From WLNJ01 sp037131165 (GTDB taxonomy: Bacteria; Actinomycetota; Thermoleophilia; Solirubrobacterales; Solirubrobacteraceae), in the NCBI GenBank assembly GCA_037131165.1, contig JBAXRO010000022.1, positions 1 to 27,623 of the forward strand: DNA of 27,623 bases, given 5' to 3'. Below are positions 8,555 to 16,377 of this stretch, piece by piece (within the stretch, counting starts at the first letter, position 1; each line of letters begins with the position of its first letter). The notes below the pieces were generated by a model. It was not told the DNA's origin. It ran no database searches and worked only from the letters and a program-made list of their open reading frames with translations. Made by a program: the position numbers and the translations under genes.

Positions 8555-9055
8555 ATGACTTCCTCTTCCGGACTCATGGCGATCGCCGCGATCGCGATTG
8601 CCCTGACCTCCATCGCTGTCGGCATCGTGCTGGCCGTCAAGCTGCGACGGCTCAAGGCGGACCAAACCGTCCTCCTCGGGTCGGGGGAGCCCAGAGACCT
8701 CGTCGCCGAATCGGCCGAGAGCAGGCGGGTCCTGAACGGGCTGGTGGAGCAGGTCGAGCTGACGAACACGACTGTGGACAGCCGGTTCGATTCGATCGAC
8801 GTCGCCCTGAGTCGCTCAATCAGTGGATTCTCGCTCGTCCGCTACGACGCTTACGACGAGGCCTCCGGCCAACAGTCGGTCAGCATCGCCTTGGTCGATT
8901 CGAGCGGCTCGGGCGTGGTCCTTTCATCACTGGTGAGGCGCGAGAGCGCGAGGTTGTACGCCCGTCTGGTCGGAGAGGGAAGCGATGAAAGCGCACTCTC
9001 GCCCGAGGAGGTCGAAGCAGTGAAGACCGCAAGGGAGAGGACTGTGCGGACGTGA
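8555..9055 (+). CDS. DUF4446 family membrane-anchored protein
   Basis: 166 residues. An N-terminal membrane helix lies at about residues 8-29, then a polar stretch, then the conserved DUF4446 core: VRYDAYDEASGQQS, then SIALVDSSGSGVVLSS, then a REsARLYARLV segment. The family is widespread in Firmicutes and Actinobacteria and its function is not known to me. The gene overlaps pheA by the last base of its stop codon (TGATG), or by 4 bases if the preceding GTG is used, so the two are probably cotranscribed. Confidence 0.88.
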   Translation: MTSSSGLMAIAAIAIALTSIAVGIVLAVKLRRLKADQTVLLGSGEPRDLVAESAESRRVLNGLVEQVELTNTTVDSRFDSIDVALSRSISGFSLVRYDAYDEASGQQSVSIALVDSSGSGVVLSSLVRRESARLYARLVGEGSDESALSPEEVEAVKTARERTVRT

Positions 9056-9912
9056 TGCGGGTTTCTTGCCTCGGCCCGGAGGGGACTGTCAGCCATGAAG
9101 CGCTGATCGCGGCGGCGCAAGGCGCAGGCTGTGAGGTCGAGCCCCTCCTGACCGCGACGATCCACCATGCGGTGACTGCGGTGACCACGGGCGAAGCGGA
9201 CTTCGCCCTCGTGCCTCTGGAGAACTCCTTGGAAGGCGGGGTTGCAGCGACCCTCGACGAGCTGGTCGCCGCCCGCGGAATGACCCCGATCGTGGGCGAG
9301 CTGACCCACTCGGTGAACCACAGGCTGATAGCGAGAACCAAGCTCGCCCTGGAGGACGTCGAGGCGGTCGTGTCGCTCCCCTTCGTCGCCGACCAGTGCT
9401 CTCGCTTCCTCGAACGGGAACTCCCGGGCAAACCGCTGATCCCCGCATCCTCCACTGCCGACGCGGTCAGGACGGTCGCAGAGAGCGAAGGCCGGCTGGC
9501 GGCACTGGGGACGGCGCTGGCGGCGAGGCTGTACGGCTGCACGGTGATCGCCGAGGCGACAAACGCGGAGGACAACTCGACCCGCTTCGTCTGGCTTGCC
9601 GCAGACCCGGAGGCGGACCTCCCGCCGGGTGTCGATCTCGACTCGCCGCGCAAGACGTCGATCGTTTTCTGGGGTGCGGGAGCGGGATCGCCCGGGTGGC
9701 TCGTCGAGTGCCTCGGCGAATTCAGCGATCGCGGAGTGAACTTGACCCGGATCGAGTCGCGGCCCAGGCGGGACGGACTCGGCAGCTACGTCTTCTTTGC
9801 GGACGTCGAGGGCTCCGCGGACGACGACCGGGTCGCCGAGGCGATCAGCGGACTGCGCGGTCGGTCCGAGGAGGTCCGGTTGCTCGGCAGCTACCCCTTG
9901 GGCGACGCCTGA
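9055..9912 (+). CDS. pheA: Prephenate dehydratase with C-terminal ACT domain
   Basis: 285 residues from the ATG at 9055. A GTG at 9052, adding one Met, is equally possible because it gives a GTGA overlap. Converts prephenate to phenylpyruvate in phenylalanine synthesis. The catalytic domain (about 1-180) opens with LGPEGTVSHEA, carries VPLENSLEGGV, and ends with the diagnostic TRF motif in NSTRFVWLA. The C-terminal ACT domain (about 200-280) carries the ESRP motif (IESRPRRDGLGSYVFF), which in this family binds phenylalanine for feedback inhibition. No chorismate mutase domain is fused, as is usual in actinobacteria. Confidence 0.96.
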   Translation: MRVSCLGPEGTVSHEALIAAAQGAGCEVEPLLTATIHHAVTAVTTGEADFALVPLENSLEGGVAATLDELVAARGMTPIVGELTHSVNHRLIARTKLALEDVEAVVSLPFVADQCSRFLERELPGKPLIPASSTADAVRTVAESEGRLAALGTALAARLYGCTVIAEATNAEDNSTRFVWLAADPEADLPPGVDLDSPRKTSIVFWGAGAGSPGWLVECLGEFSDRGVNLTRIESRPRRDGLGSYVFFADVEGSADDDRVAEAISGLRGRSEEVRLLGSYPLGDA

Positions 9913-9930
9913 AACCGCCCTTCGCGTCAC

Positions 9931-9936
9931 TAGACT
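9931..9936 (+). promoter_or_regulatory. Candidate -10 element (TAGACT) upstream of the HNH gene
   Basis: TAGACT lies 12 nt before the ATG at 9949 and fits the TANNNT consensus of high-GC housekeeping promoters. The same hexamer sits at the same kind of distance before rpmH (20243). The -35 region is poor. The predicted leader is only about 6 nt. Confidence 0.35.
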
Positions 9937-9948
9937 CGGTCGGGAGCG

Positions 9949-10521
9949 ATGGCGAAGACGCTCCCGCAACCGAGTGACCGGACCGGGCCCCCGAAGGGAG
10001 CTGAAAAGCTCGGGCGTCGTGGGAGGGTGCTGGTCCTCAACGCCACCTACGAGCCGATCAACGTCTGCTCCGTGCGTCGAGCAGTCGTCCTGTTGATCAA
10101 GCGACGAGCCGAGATCGTCGATCAGGGCCATTCAGCGGTCCGGGCGGAGTCGCTGGCGATCCCGAGACCACAGGTGATCCGCCTCGTGTCCTACGTGCGC
10201 GTTCCCCGAGATGCCCACCGGCGGAAGATCACCCGGCGGGCGGTGTTCGCAAGGGACGGCTGGTCGTGCCAGTACTGCGGTGATCCGTCGAACCTGACGG
10301 TCGACCACGTCATCCCGCGCAGCAAGGGCGGCCTCTCCTCCTGGGAGAACGTCGTCACCTCGTGCGCGCCCTGCAACCGCCGCAAGGCCGACAAGTTGCC
10401 GGCAGCCATCGGGATGCAGCCCCGCAGGAAGCCCAAAGCCCCAGGCCCGCAGGTGTTCATCCGGATCGCCAGCCCCAAGGTTCCCTTGGCCTGGCAGCCA
10501 TACCTCGCTGACGCTGCCTGA
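9949..10521 (+). CDS. HNH endonuclease family protein
   Basis: 190 residues. The N-terminal part (about 26-80) carries LVLNATYEPINVCSVRRA, typical of a conserved stand-alone bacterial HNH group. The HNH/zinc core follows: CQYC (107-110), VDHVIPRSKGG with Asp119-His120, ENVVTSC with Asn134, and CAPCNRRK (139-146). Two CxxC pairs would bind structural zinc and the DH..N..N residues a catalytic metal, so DNA or RNA nicking is expected. The biological substrate is unknown. No methyltransferase, intein or phage gene is next to it, so this looks like the conserved housekeeping-type member rather than a restriction or homing enzyme. Confidence 0.9.
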   Translation: MAKTLPQPSDRTGPPKGAEKLGRRGRVLVLNATYEPINVCSVRRAVVLLIKRRAEIVDQGHSAVRAESLAIPRPQVIRLVSYVRVPRDAHRRKITRRAVFARDGWSCQYCGDPSNLTVDHVIPRSKGGLSSWENVVTSCAPCNRRKADKLPAAIGMQPRRKPKAPGPQVFIRIASPKVPLAWQPYLADAA

Positions 10522-10539
10522 CCGGGCCCGGAACGCAGA

Positions 10540-10567
10540 AGGGGCGCCGCATTGCTGCGACGCCCCT
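10540..10567. terminator. Strong hairpin between convergent HNH and gyrA-side transcripts
   Basis: AGGGGCG at 10540-10546 pairs with CGCCCCT at 10561-10567. After one C/A mismatch three more pairs form, enclosing the loop ATTGCT. The hairpin sits 18 bp after the HNH stop and works on both strands. Neither side has a real T-run, as is common for high-GC terminators. Confidence 0.65.
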
Positions 10568-10752
10568 CTGATGCTGCCGACTCATTCTCCGCTTCCCCCC
10601 AACTGCGCCGATGGGACCAACCCCGGCGGGGAAGTGGACGGTGTCACGGGTTGGATTCCGCTACGCGGAGTCGGCTCCACTGCCTAACGGCCCGACACCT
10701 CCAGAGTCCCACAAAGATTTGACACGATTTAGGACCACCTCCTTTCTCTGGT
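10540..10752 (-). ncRNA. Candidate structured small RNA (possibly with a 13-codon mini-ORF) downstream of gyrA
   Basis: This fills most of the 349-bp gap 10522-10870. On the minus strand a promoter-like pair (10759-10786) is followed by a 16-nt stretch at 10747-10732 matching the complement of the 16S rRNA 3' tail at 15 of 16 positions. Then comes a GTG-started 13-codon ORF (10725-10684), followed by hairpins in series. Hairpin A is 10696-10692/10674-10670 plus 10691-10689/10684-10682, with loop GUUA. Hairpin B is UCCGC/GCGGA at 10669-10657. Hairpin C is CCAACCC/GGGUUGG at 10654-10648/10623-10617. The terminal hairpin is 10567-10540. The bulge of A (10681-10676) can pair with the loop of C (10638-10633) as a pseudoknot. 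I do not recognise an RNA family. Pairings of 6-7 bp can arise by chance in about 200 nt, so covariation is needed. Confidence 0.42.
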
Positions 10753-10758
10753 GAGCGG

Positions 10759-10786
10759 AGGGTAGCGAAGGGGTCCCCCGACGCAA
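10759..10786 (-). promoter_or_regulatory. Candidate promoter for the gyrA-downstream RNA
   Basis: On the minus strand, TTGCGT (10786-10781) and TACCCT (10764-10759) are separated by 16 bp. The predicted start near 10752 is a few bases before the AGAAAGGAGG element. The -35 matches TTGACA at only three positions, so this is moderate evidence. Between here and the gyrA stop (10787-10870) I see nothing else. Confidence 0.35.
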
Positions 10787-10870
10787 GCCGGTTCCCTTTC
10801 CGGGCGCACCGGCAGTCTGCGGGCCCCGGCCAGCGAGCCCGGCATCAACCGATCAGAGCGGCTTCCGCGT

Positions 10871-13411
10871 TCAGGAATCGCCGTCGGCCGGCGACTCGTC
10901 AACCGGGGTCACGGTTTCGACGTCGGTCGAATCGTTGCCCGCTGCTGCATCTTCGCTGGCGGGCTGCGCGCTGAGCTCGTCCTGGACGCTTACGTCACGC
11001 ACACCGGCCTCGGCGATCAGTGCCACCGCAGCGACTGTGTCGTCGTCCTTGACGTTCATCACGCGCACGCCCTGAGTGGAACGACCCTGCTTGCTGATCC
11101 CCTTCACGCCGGTGCGCTGGAGCTTGCCGCCCGTCGATACGAAGACGAGCTCTTGGTGCTCCTTGACGACCAGTGCGCCGGCGAGTCCCCCACGGGCGTC
11201 GGAGAGCTTGATCGTGCGAACGCCCATCGCCCCTCGCTTGGTCTCTCGGTACTGGTCGATCGGTGTCCGCTTGCCGAATCCGTTCTCGGTGACGACAAGG
11301 AGCTCCCTGGTCGGGTCGGCTACGTCCATCGCGAGAACGGCGTTGCCCTCCTGGTCGACGTTCATTCCCCTGACCCCGCTGGTCCCTCGACCCATCGGCC
11401 TGGTCTGGCTCTCGCTGAACCGGACGGCCTGACCGGAGCGGGAGACCATGATCAGCTCGTTGTCGCCCGTGGTGTTGCGCACGGCAACGAGTTCGTCATC
11501 CTCGCGGATCTTGATGGCGATGATTCCCTTGGTCTTGAGCTGTGTGTTGTACTCGGCCAACTCGGTCTTCTTGATCATCCCCCGCTTGGTCGCGAAGACG
11601 AGGTACTTGCCCTCGGTGCTGTCCTTGCCGAGACCGAAGTCCCTCGTCGAGAGCAGCGACTTGACGGTTTCGCCCTCTTCGAGCTCGAGCACGTTGACGA
11701 TCGCCCGGCCCTTGCCGGTCCTCGCGCCCTCCGGCAGCTCGTAGACCTTGGTCCGGTAGACGCGACCCCGGTTTGTGAAGAAGAGGAGGTAGTCGTGGCT
11801 GGAACAGACGACGAGGTGCTCGAGCCAGTCGCCCTCCTTGGTTCCCATCCCGGTGACTCCGACTCCGCCTCGGCCCTGCTTCTTGTAGGTGTCGAGCGGC
11901 ACTGTCTTGACGTAGCCGGAGTTGGTGATCGCGACGACCATCTGCTGGTTCTTGATCAGGTCTTCGATGTCGACGTCGTCCTCGGACGGGTTGATGTCCG
12001 TCCGGCGCTCGTCGCCGTAGGTCTCGGAGATCTCGGCGAGCTCCTCCTTGATCAGTGCGAGAACCTGCTTCTCGTCGCCAAGGATCTCGCGCAGCTCCTT
12101 GATCCTTTCGAGCAGGTCGGAGTGTTCCTGGCGGATCTTGTCCGACTCGAGAGCGGTAAGGCGCTGCAGGCGGAGGTCGAGGATCGCCTGGGCCTGGACC
12201 CGGCTGAGCTCGAACTCCTTGATCAGGCCTTCGCGCGCGAGCTCGGGATCCCGGGAGGCGCGGATCAGCTCGATCACCTCGTCGAGGCGATCGAGTGCGA
12301 TCAGCAGGCCCTCGAGGATGTGGACCCGGGCCTCCTTCTGCCTCAGCTCGAACTTCGTCCTGCGAACGATGATCTCGCGCTGGTGATCGATGTAGTGGCC
12401 GATCACCTGCTTGAGCGAGAGGGTCTTCGGGACGTTGTTGACGAGCGCGACCATGTTGACCCCGAAGGTCGTCTGCATCGCCGTGTGCTTGTAGAGCTTG
12501 CTGAGAACGACCTTGGGGTTCGCGTCGCGCTTGAGCTCGATCACGAGGCGCATCCCGTGGCGGTCAGACTCATCCCTGACGTCGCTGATCTCAGGGATCT
12601 TCTTCTCGCCGACAAGCTCCGCGATCTTCACGATCAAGCCGCCGTCGCCACCCTTGCGCACTTGGTACGGGAGCTCGGTGACGATGATCGCCTCCCGACC
12701 CTGGCCGATCGGCTCGACTCCCGCCCTGGCACGGATGCGGACCCGTCCGCGACCCGTCTCGTAGGCATCGCGGATCCCCGTAAGGCCGTAGATCGTGCCG
12801 GCCGTCGGGAAGTCGGGGCCCTTGATGTGCTCCATCAGGCCCTCGACAGTGATCTCGGGGTTGTCGATCGTCGCGATCACCGCGGAGACGACCTCGCCGA
12901 GATTGTGCGGTGGGATGTTGGTCGCCATGCCGACGGCGATGCCGGCGGCCCCGTTGACGAGCAGGTTGGGGAAGCGGGACGGCAGCACGACCGGCTCCTG
13001 GCGGGACGAGTCGTAGGTCGGCGAGAAGTCGACAGTGTCGGCGTCGAGGTCGCGCATCAACTCGGTTGCGAGGCGATCGAGGCGCGCCTCCGTGTAGCGC
13101 ATCGCCGCTGCCGAGTAGCCGTCGACGTTGCCGAAGTTGCCCTGCCCGTCGACGAGCGGGTGGCGCATCGAGAAGTCCTGGGCGAGGCGGACCAGGGTGT
13201 CGTAGATCGCGCTGTCGCCGTGCGGGTGGTACTTGCCCATCACCTCGCCGACGATCTGCGCGCTCTTGACGTAGCGGCGGTTCGGCTGGAGCCCGAGCTC
13301 ATTCATCACATAGAGGACTCGCCTGTGGACCGGCTTGAGACCATCACGGACGTCGGGAAGGGCGCGACCGACGATCACGCTCATCGCGTAATCGAGGTAG
13401 GAGGAGCTCAT
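10871..13411 (-). CDS. gyrA: DNA gyrase subunit A (5' end interrupted by an in-frame stop)
   Basis: 846 residues from the internal ATG at 13411. Cuts and rejoins DNA in the A2B2 gyrase that introduces negative supercoils. The frame opens with SYLDYAMSVIVGRALPDVRDGLKPVHRR. The quinolone-determining region GDSAIYDTL has Ser67 and Asp71, as in susceptible enzymes. The catalytic Tyr is 106 in AMRYTEARL. The C-terminal wrapping domain has a GyrA-box-like QGRGGVG. Oddity: the natural start looks like ATG 13468-13466, which has GGGAGG six bases upstream and lies 11 bp after the gyrB stop, but codon 5 in that frame is TAA (13456-13454). The frame then stays open into the GyrA core. From 13411 the protein would lack about 19 residues. 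This could be a nonsense change, a base error, or reinitiation. Confidence 0.95.
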   Translation of the reverse strand: MSSSYLDYAMSVIVGRALPDVRDGLKPVHRRVLYVMNELGLQPNRRYVKSAQIVGEVMGKYHPHGDSAIYDTLVRLAQDFSMRHPLVDGQGNFGNVDGYSAAAMRYTEARLDRLATELMRDLDADTVDFSPTYDSSRQEPVVLPSRFPNLLVNGAAGIAVGMATNIPPHNLGEVVSAVIATIDNPEITVEGLMEHIKGPDFPTAGTIYGLTGIRDAYETGRGRVRIRARAGVEPIGQGREAIIVTELPYQVRKGGDGGLIVKIAELVGEKKIPEISDVRDESDRHGMRLVIELKRDANPKVVLSKLYKHTAMQTTFGVNMVALVNNVPKTLSLKQVIGHYIDHQREIIVRRTKFELRQKEARVHILEGLLIALDRLDEVIELIRASRDPELAREGLIKEFELSRVQAQAILDLRLQRLTALESDKIRQEHSDLLERIKELREILGDEKQVLALIKEELAEISETYGDERRTDINPSEDDVDIEDLIKNQQMVVAITNSGYVKTVPLDTYKKQGRGGVGVTGMGTKEGDWLEHLVVCSSHDYLLFFTNRGRVYRTKVYELPEGARTGKGRAIVNVLELEEGETVKSLLSTRDFGLGKDSTEGKYLVFATKRGMIKKTELAEYNTQLKTKGIIAIKIREDDELVAVRNTTGDNELIMVSRSGQAVRFSESQTRPMGRGTSGVRGMNVDQEGNAVLAMDVADPTRELLVVTENGFGKRTPIDQYRETKRGAMGVRTIKLSDARGGLAGALVVKEHQELVFVSTGGKLQRTGVKGISKQGRSTQGVRVMNVKDDDTVAAVALIAEAGVRDVSVQDELSAQPASEDAAAGNDSTDVETVTPVDESPADGDS

Positions 13412-13479
13412 CTCCTCTTCGATGGTGCGGATCTCGACGTTTCCGCCACCGAGTTAATCGACGCTCATGCCAGTCCTCC

Positions 13480-15915
13480 CTAGACGTCGAGGTTCGCGAC
13501 ACTCGAGGCACGCGCCTCGATGAACTCGCGGCGCGGCTCAACCACGTCGCCCATCAACTTCGAGAACAGGATCGAAGCCTGGACAGCGTCCTCGACCGTA
13601 ACCTGCATCAGAGTCCTGCTCTCGGGGTCCATCGTCGTCTCGCGCAACTGCTCGGGGTTCATCTCGCCGAGGCCCTTGAACCTGGAGATCTCGATCCCCT
13701 TCTGCGAGAGGGACATGATCTCTTCCCTCAGAGCGGCGTGGGAATCGGCCTCGGCGGATCCCTCACCGACGATCACCGTGAAAGGTGCAGTCCCGGCGAG
13801 GTCTGTCAGCTTGGCGCGGACGTCCTTGACCTTCCTGTACTCGGTCGAGTCGAACAGCGAGACGGGAACCATGTGGCGCTTGACCAAGCCGGTGGCCCTC
13901 TCCCTTGCCAGCAACTCGACGGCGATCGGGTCTTCTGCGACGAACTCGAGCTCCCAGGCCCGGTCCTCCGGGGTCTTGGCCTTCGCCAGCTTGACGAGCT
14001 CCTTGGCGTCCTTGACCCCGGCATCGAGGATGTGGGTGACCGTCAGCAGCTCGTGAATCTCACTGCCGTAGTCGCTTCGCACGCGGGCGGACCAAGCTTC
14101 GTCCTCGCGGAGAAGCCGGCCGAGTGACTTCCACCGGGTCTCAGTCAGCTTGAGGGAGTTTCCGTTCGAATCGGTGACCGAGTACTTCTCGAGCTTGTCG
14201 TGGAGCAGGATCTCCTCGAGCTCCGACTCCTGCTCGACGTAGCGCTCCTGTTTGCCCGACTTGACCTTGTAGAGCGGCGGCTTCGCGATGTAGACGAATC
14301 CTGCGTCGATCAGCTCAGGCATCTGCCTGAAGAGGAGGGTCAGAGCGAGAGTCCGGATGTGGGCACCGTCGACGTCGGCGTCGGTCATCAGGACGATCTT
14401 GTGGTACCGGGCCTTCTCGATGTCGAACTCGTCACCGACACCGGTTCCGATTGCTGTGATCAGTGCCTGGATCTCGTTGTTCTGGAGGATCTTGTCGATC
14501 CGGCTCTTCTCGACATTGAGGATCTTGCCTCGCAGCGGGAGGATCGCCTGGGTGTGGCGGTCCCGGGCAGTGACGGCCGAGCCACCGGCGGAGTCGCCCT
14601 CGACGATGAAGATCTCTGCCAAAGACGGATCCTTCACGGCGCAATCGGCGAGCTTGCCGGGCAGCGTGCCCGACTCGAGCGCCGACTTGCGGCGGGTCAG
14701 ATCACGGGCCTTGCGGGCTGCTTCCCTGGCACGCGACGCTGCAAGCGACTTGTTGACGATCGCCTTCGCCTCGGCCGGGTGCTCCTCGAGGAACTCGGCG
14801 AGCCCTTGGTTGACGATCGACTCCACGAACCCTTGCATTCCGGGGTTACCCAACTTGGTCTTCGTCTGGCCCTCGAACTGGGGCTCGGCGAGCTTCACCG
14901 ACACGACCGCTGTCAGGCCCTCGCGGACGTCTTCGCCTGAGAGGTTGTCGTCCTTCTCCTTGAGCAGGCCTTTTTCGCGGGCGTACCTGTTGAGTGTCCT
15001 CGTCAGGGCCGAGCGGAAACCTGAGAGATGGGACCCACCCTCATGGGTGTTGATGTTGTTGGCGAAGGAGAAGATCGACTCCTGGTAGGACCCGTTCCAC
15101 TGCATCGCGACCTCGACAGCGCCCTCGTCGCCGTCACCGGTGAAGGCTGCGACCTTCTTGTTGACGATGTCCTTCCCCTCGTTGAGGTAGCGGACGAAAT
15201 CGGAGATCCCGCCTTCGTACTGGAACTCGACCTTGCGGGCCTCACCCGACTCGTCAACCTCCCGCTCGTCGATCAGGACGACCTTCAGCCCGCGCGTGAG
15301 GAAAGCCGTCTCGCGCAGGCGTTCCTCAAGGACGGAAAAATCGAACTCGAGGGTCTCGAAGATCTCGCTGTCGGGAAGGAATGTGATTTTCGTGCCCGTG
15401 TCGGAAGTCTTCTCGCCCTTCGCGAGAGCACCCTGGGGGTCACCCCTGCGGTACTCCTGGCTCCAGACATGACCGTCGCGACTGACCTCGACCCGGAGGT
15501 TCTCGGAGAGGGCATTGACTACCGAGACGCCTACACCGTGAAGACCGCCTGAGACCTTGTAGCCGCCGCCGTCGCCGAACTTGCCGCCGGCGTGAAGGAC
15601 CGTCAACACGACCTCGACGGCCGGTTTCTTCTCGGTCTTGTGCATCGCCACCGGGATCCCCCGGCCGTCGTCGACAACCGTGCAGGAGAGGTCGGGGTGG
15701 ATCGTCACCTCGACCGAGCTGCAGTGCCCGGCAAGGGCCTCGTCGACCGAGTTGTCGACCACCTCGTAGACGAGGTGATGGAGACCACGCGGACCGGTCG
15801 ACCCGATGTACATGCCGGGCCGCTTGCGCACCGCGGATAGACCCTCGAGGACTGTGATGTCTTGAGCGTCGTAGCCGCTTTCGGCAGCGTCTTTCTTTGT
15901 CTTCTTATCAGCCAT
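13480..15915 (-). CDS. gyrB: DNA gyrase subunit B (long, Gram-negative-like form)
   Basis: 811 residues from the ATG at 15915-15913. ATPase subunit of gyrase. The GHKL ATPase domain is at the N-terminus, with VDNSVDEALAG, DDGRGIPV and GGLHGVGVSVVNAL, and QTKTKLGN closes the transducer. The TOPRIM domain follows with EGDSAGGSA (about 435) and MTDADVDGAHIR, and the tail has RFKGLGEMNPEQL. Most actinobacterial GyrB proteins are about 650-690 residues. The excess lies between the TOPRIM residues and RFKGLGEMN (about residues 555-725), where Gram-negative GyrB carries its known insert. Transcribed with gyrA, 11 bp before the apparent gyrA start. Confidence 0.97.
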   Translation of the reverse strand: MADKKTKKDAAESGYDAQDITVLEGLSAVRKRPGMYIGSTGPRGLHHLVYEVVDNSVDEALAGHCSSVEVTIHPDLSCTVVDDGRGIPVAMHKTEKKPAVEVVLTVLHAGGKFGDGGGYKVSGGLHGVGVSVVNALSENLRVEVSRDGHVWSQEYRRGDPQGALAKGEKTSDTGTKITFLPDSEIFETLEFDFSVLEERLRETAFLTRGLKVVLIDEREVDESGEARKVEFQYEGGISDFVRYLNEGKDIVNKKVAAFTGDGDEGAVEVAMQWNGSYQESIFSFANNINTHEGGSHLSGFRSALTRTLNRYAREKGLLKEKDDNLSGEDVREGLTAVVSVKLAEPQFEGQTKTKLGNPGMQGFVESIVNQGLAEFLEEHPAEAKAIVNKSLAASRAREAARKARDLTRRKSALESGTLPGKLADCAVKDPSLAEIFIVEGDSAGGSAVTARDRHTQAILPLRGKILNVEKSRIDKILQNNEIQALITAIGTGVGDEFDIEKARYHKIVLMTDADVDGAHIRTLALTLLFRQMPELIDAGFVYIAKPPLYKVKSGKQERYVEQESELEEILLHDKLEKYSVTDSNGNSLKLTETRWKSLGRLLREDEAWSARVRSDYGSEIHELLTVTHILDAGVKDAKELVKLAKAKTPEDRAWELEFVAEDPIAVELLARERATGLVKRHMVPVSLFDSTEYRKVKDVRAKLTDLAGTAPFTVIVGEGSAEADSHAALREEIMSLSQKGIEISRFKGLGEMNPEQLRETTMDPESRTLMQVTVEDAVQASILFSKLMGDVVEPRREFIEARASSVANLDV

Positions 15916-16074
15916 TTTCAGTGCCGTCCCAAGAGTCTCGAGTGGTCATCGCGATGGCGACCAAACCGTGGTGCAACGACCGCTCCACGGGACGGTTCAA
16001 CACTACCACAGCAGGCACCCGGACGAACACCAATCGAGCCACTGAATCGCCCGGATTCTCAGGAAATCCGCTGA
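15916..16074 (-). promoter_or_regulatory. gyrB upstream region with candidate promoter
   Basis: 159 bp between the dciA stop and the gyrB start. On the minus strand, TAGTGT at 16005-16000 is a plausible -10, with a weak TTCGTC -35 16 bp upstream. This would give a leader of roughly 78 nt. In that leader CCGTGG and CCACGG (15990-15985 and 15971-15966) can form a 6-bp stem with a 13-nt loop. No Shine-Dalgarno of note precedes the ATG. Confidence 0.35.
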
Positions 16075-16377
16075 TTATGAGCCGACCTTGCCGACGCTGA
16101 ACCGGAGGCTCTCAACAGGCACCTCCGGACACTCCCTGGCGAGCGCTTCGAGCAGCTTCGGCGAGAGCATCTCGAGCTCCTGCGAATAGACACTCGACGA
16201 GCATGTGACAGAGAGTCTGCCGCCCCTCAGTGAGCCTGGTTGTGAGTGAGCCGCGAGCCCTTCCCCTACAACCCGGGGCCAGGCCCTCTCGAGCATCGCG
16301 ATTGGGGTCTGTGGAGCGATCGAATCGACCAGTCGCTTGACCGCCGGGCCGAGCTTGCGTTCCGTCCCCCGCCTCAT
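16075..16377 (-). CDS. dciA: DUF721 protein, DciA-like replicative helicase operator
   Basis: 100 residues from the ATG at 16377-16375, which forms an ATGA overlap with the recF stop. A longer frame reaches 16482, but the extra 35 residues are Arg-rich shadow of recF. The domain matches DUF721: KLGPAVKRLVDSIAP, the Trp in ERAWPRVVGEGLAAHSQP, then GGRLSVTCSSSVYSQELEM and LRFSVG. DciA proteins load or operate DnaB helicase in bacteria lacking DnaC/DnaI, and the recF-dciA-gyrB order is typical of actinobacteria. The function is taken from the family. Confidence 0.9.
   Translation of the reverse strand: MRRGTERKLGPAVKRLVDSIAPQTPIAMLERAWPRVVGEGLAAHSQPGSLRGGRLSVTCSSSVYSQELEMLSPKLLEALARECPEVPVESLRFSVGKVGS

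Noticed and set aside
9949..10521. HNH protein as part of a restriction or homing system
   Set aside because: No methyltransferase, intron or intein is next to it. Its N-terminal LNATYEPINV segment marks the conserved stand-alone group.
10719..10724. Plus-strand TTGACA as a promoter -35
   Set aside because: No TANNNT lies 16-18 bp downstream, and the plus strand ahead contains no ORF before gyrA's antisense side.
10732..10747. Reading this as the 3' end of a 16S rRNA gene on the plus strand
   Set aside because: Only about 16 bases match. The upstream sequence does not continue as helix 45 of 16S rRNA and no 23S or tRNA follows.
11153..13483. 776-codon open frame on the plus strand
   Set aside because: It is the antisense shadow of gyrA. 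The product is a low-complexity Asp/Leu/Val/Arg chain typical of reverse-frame reading of high-GC genes, with no domain.
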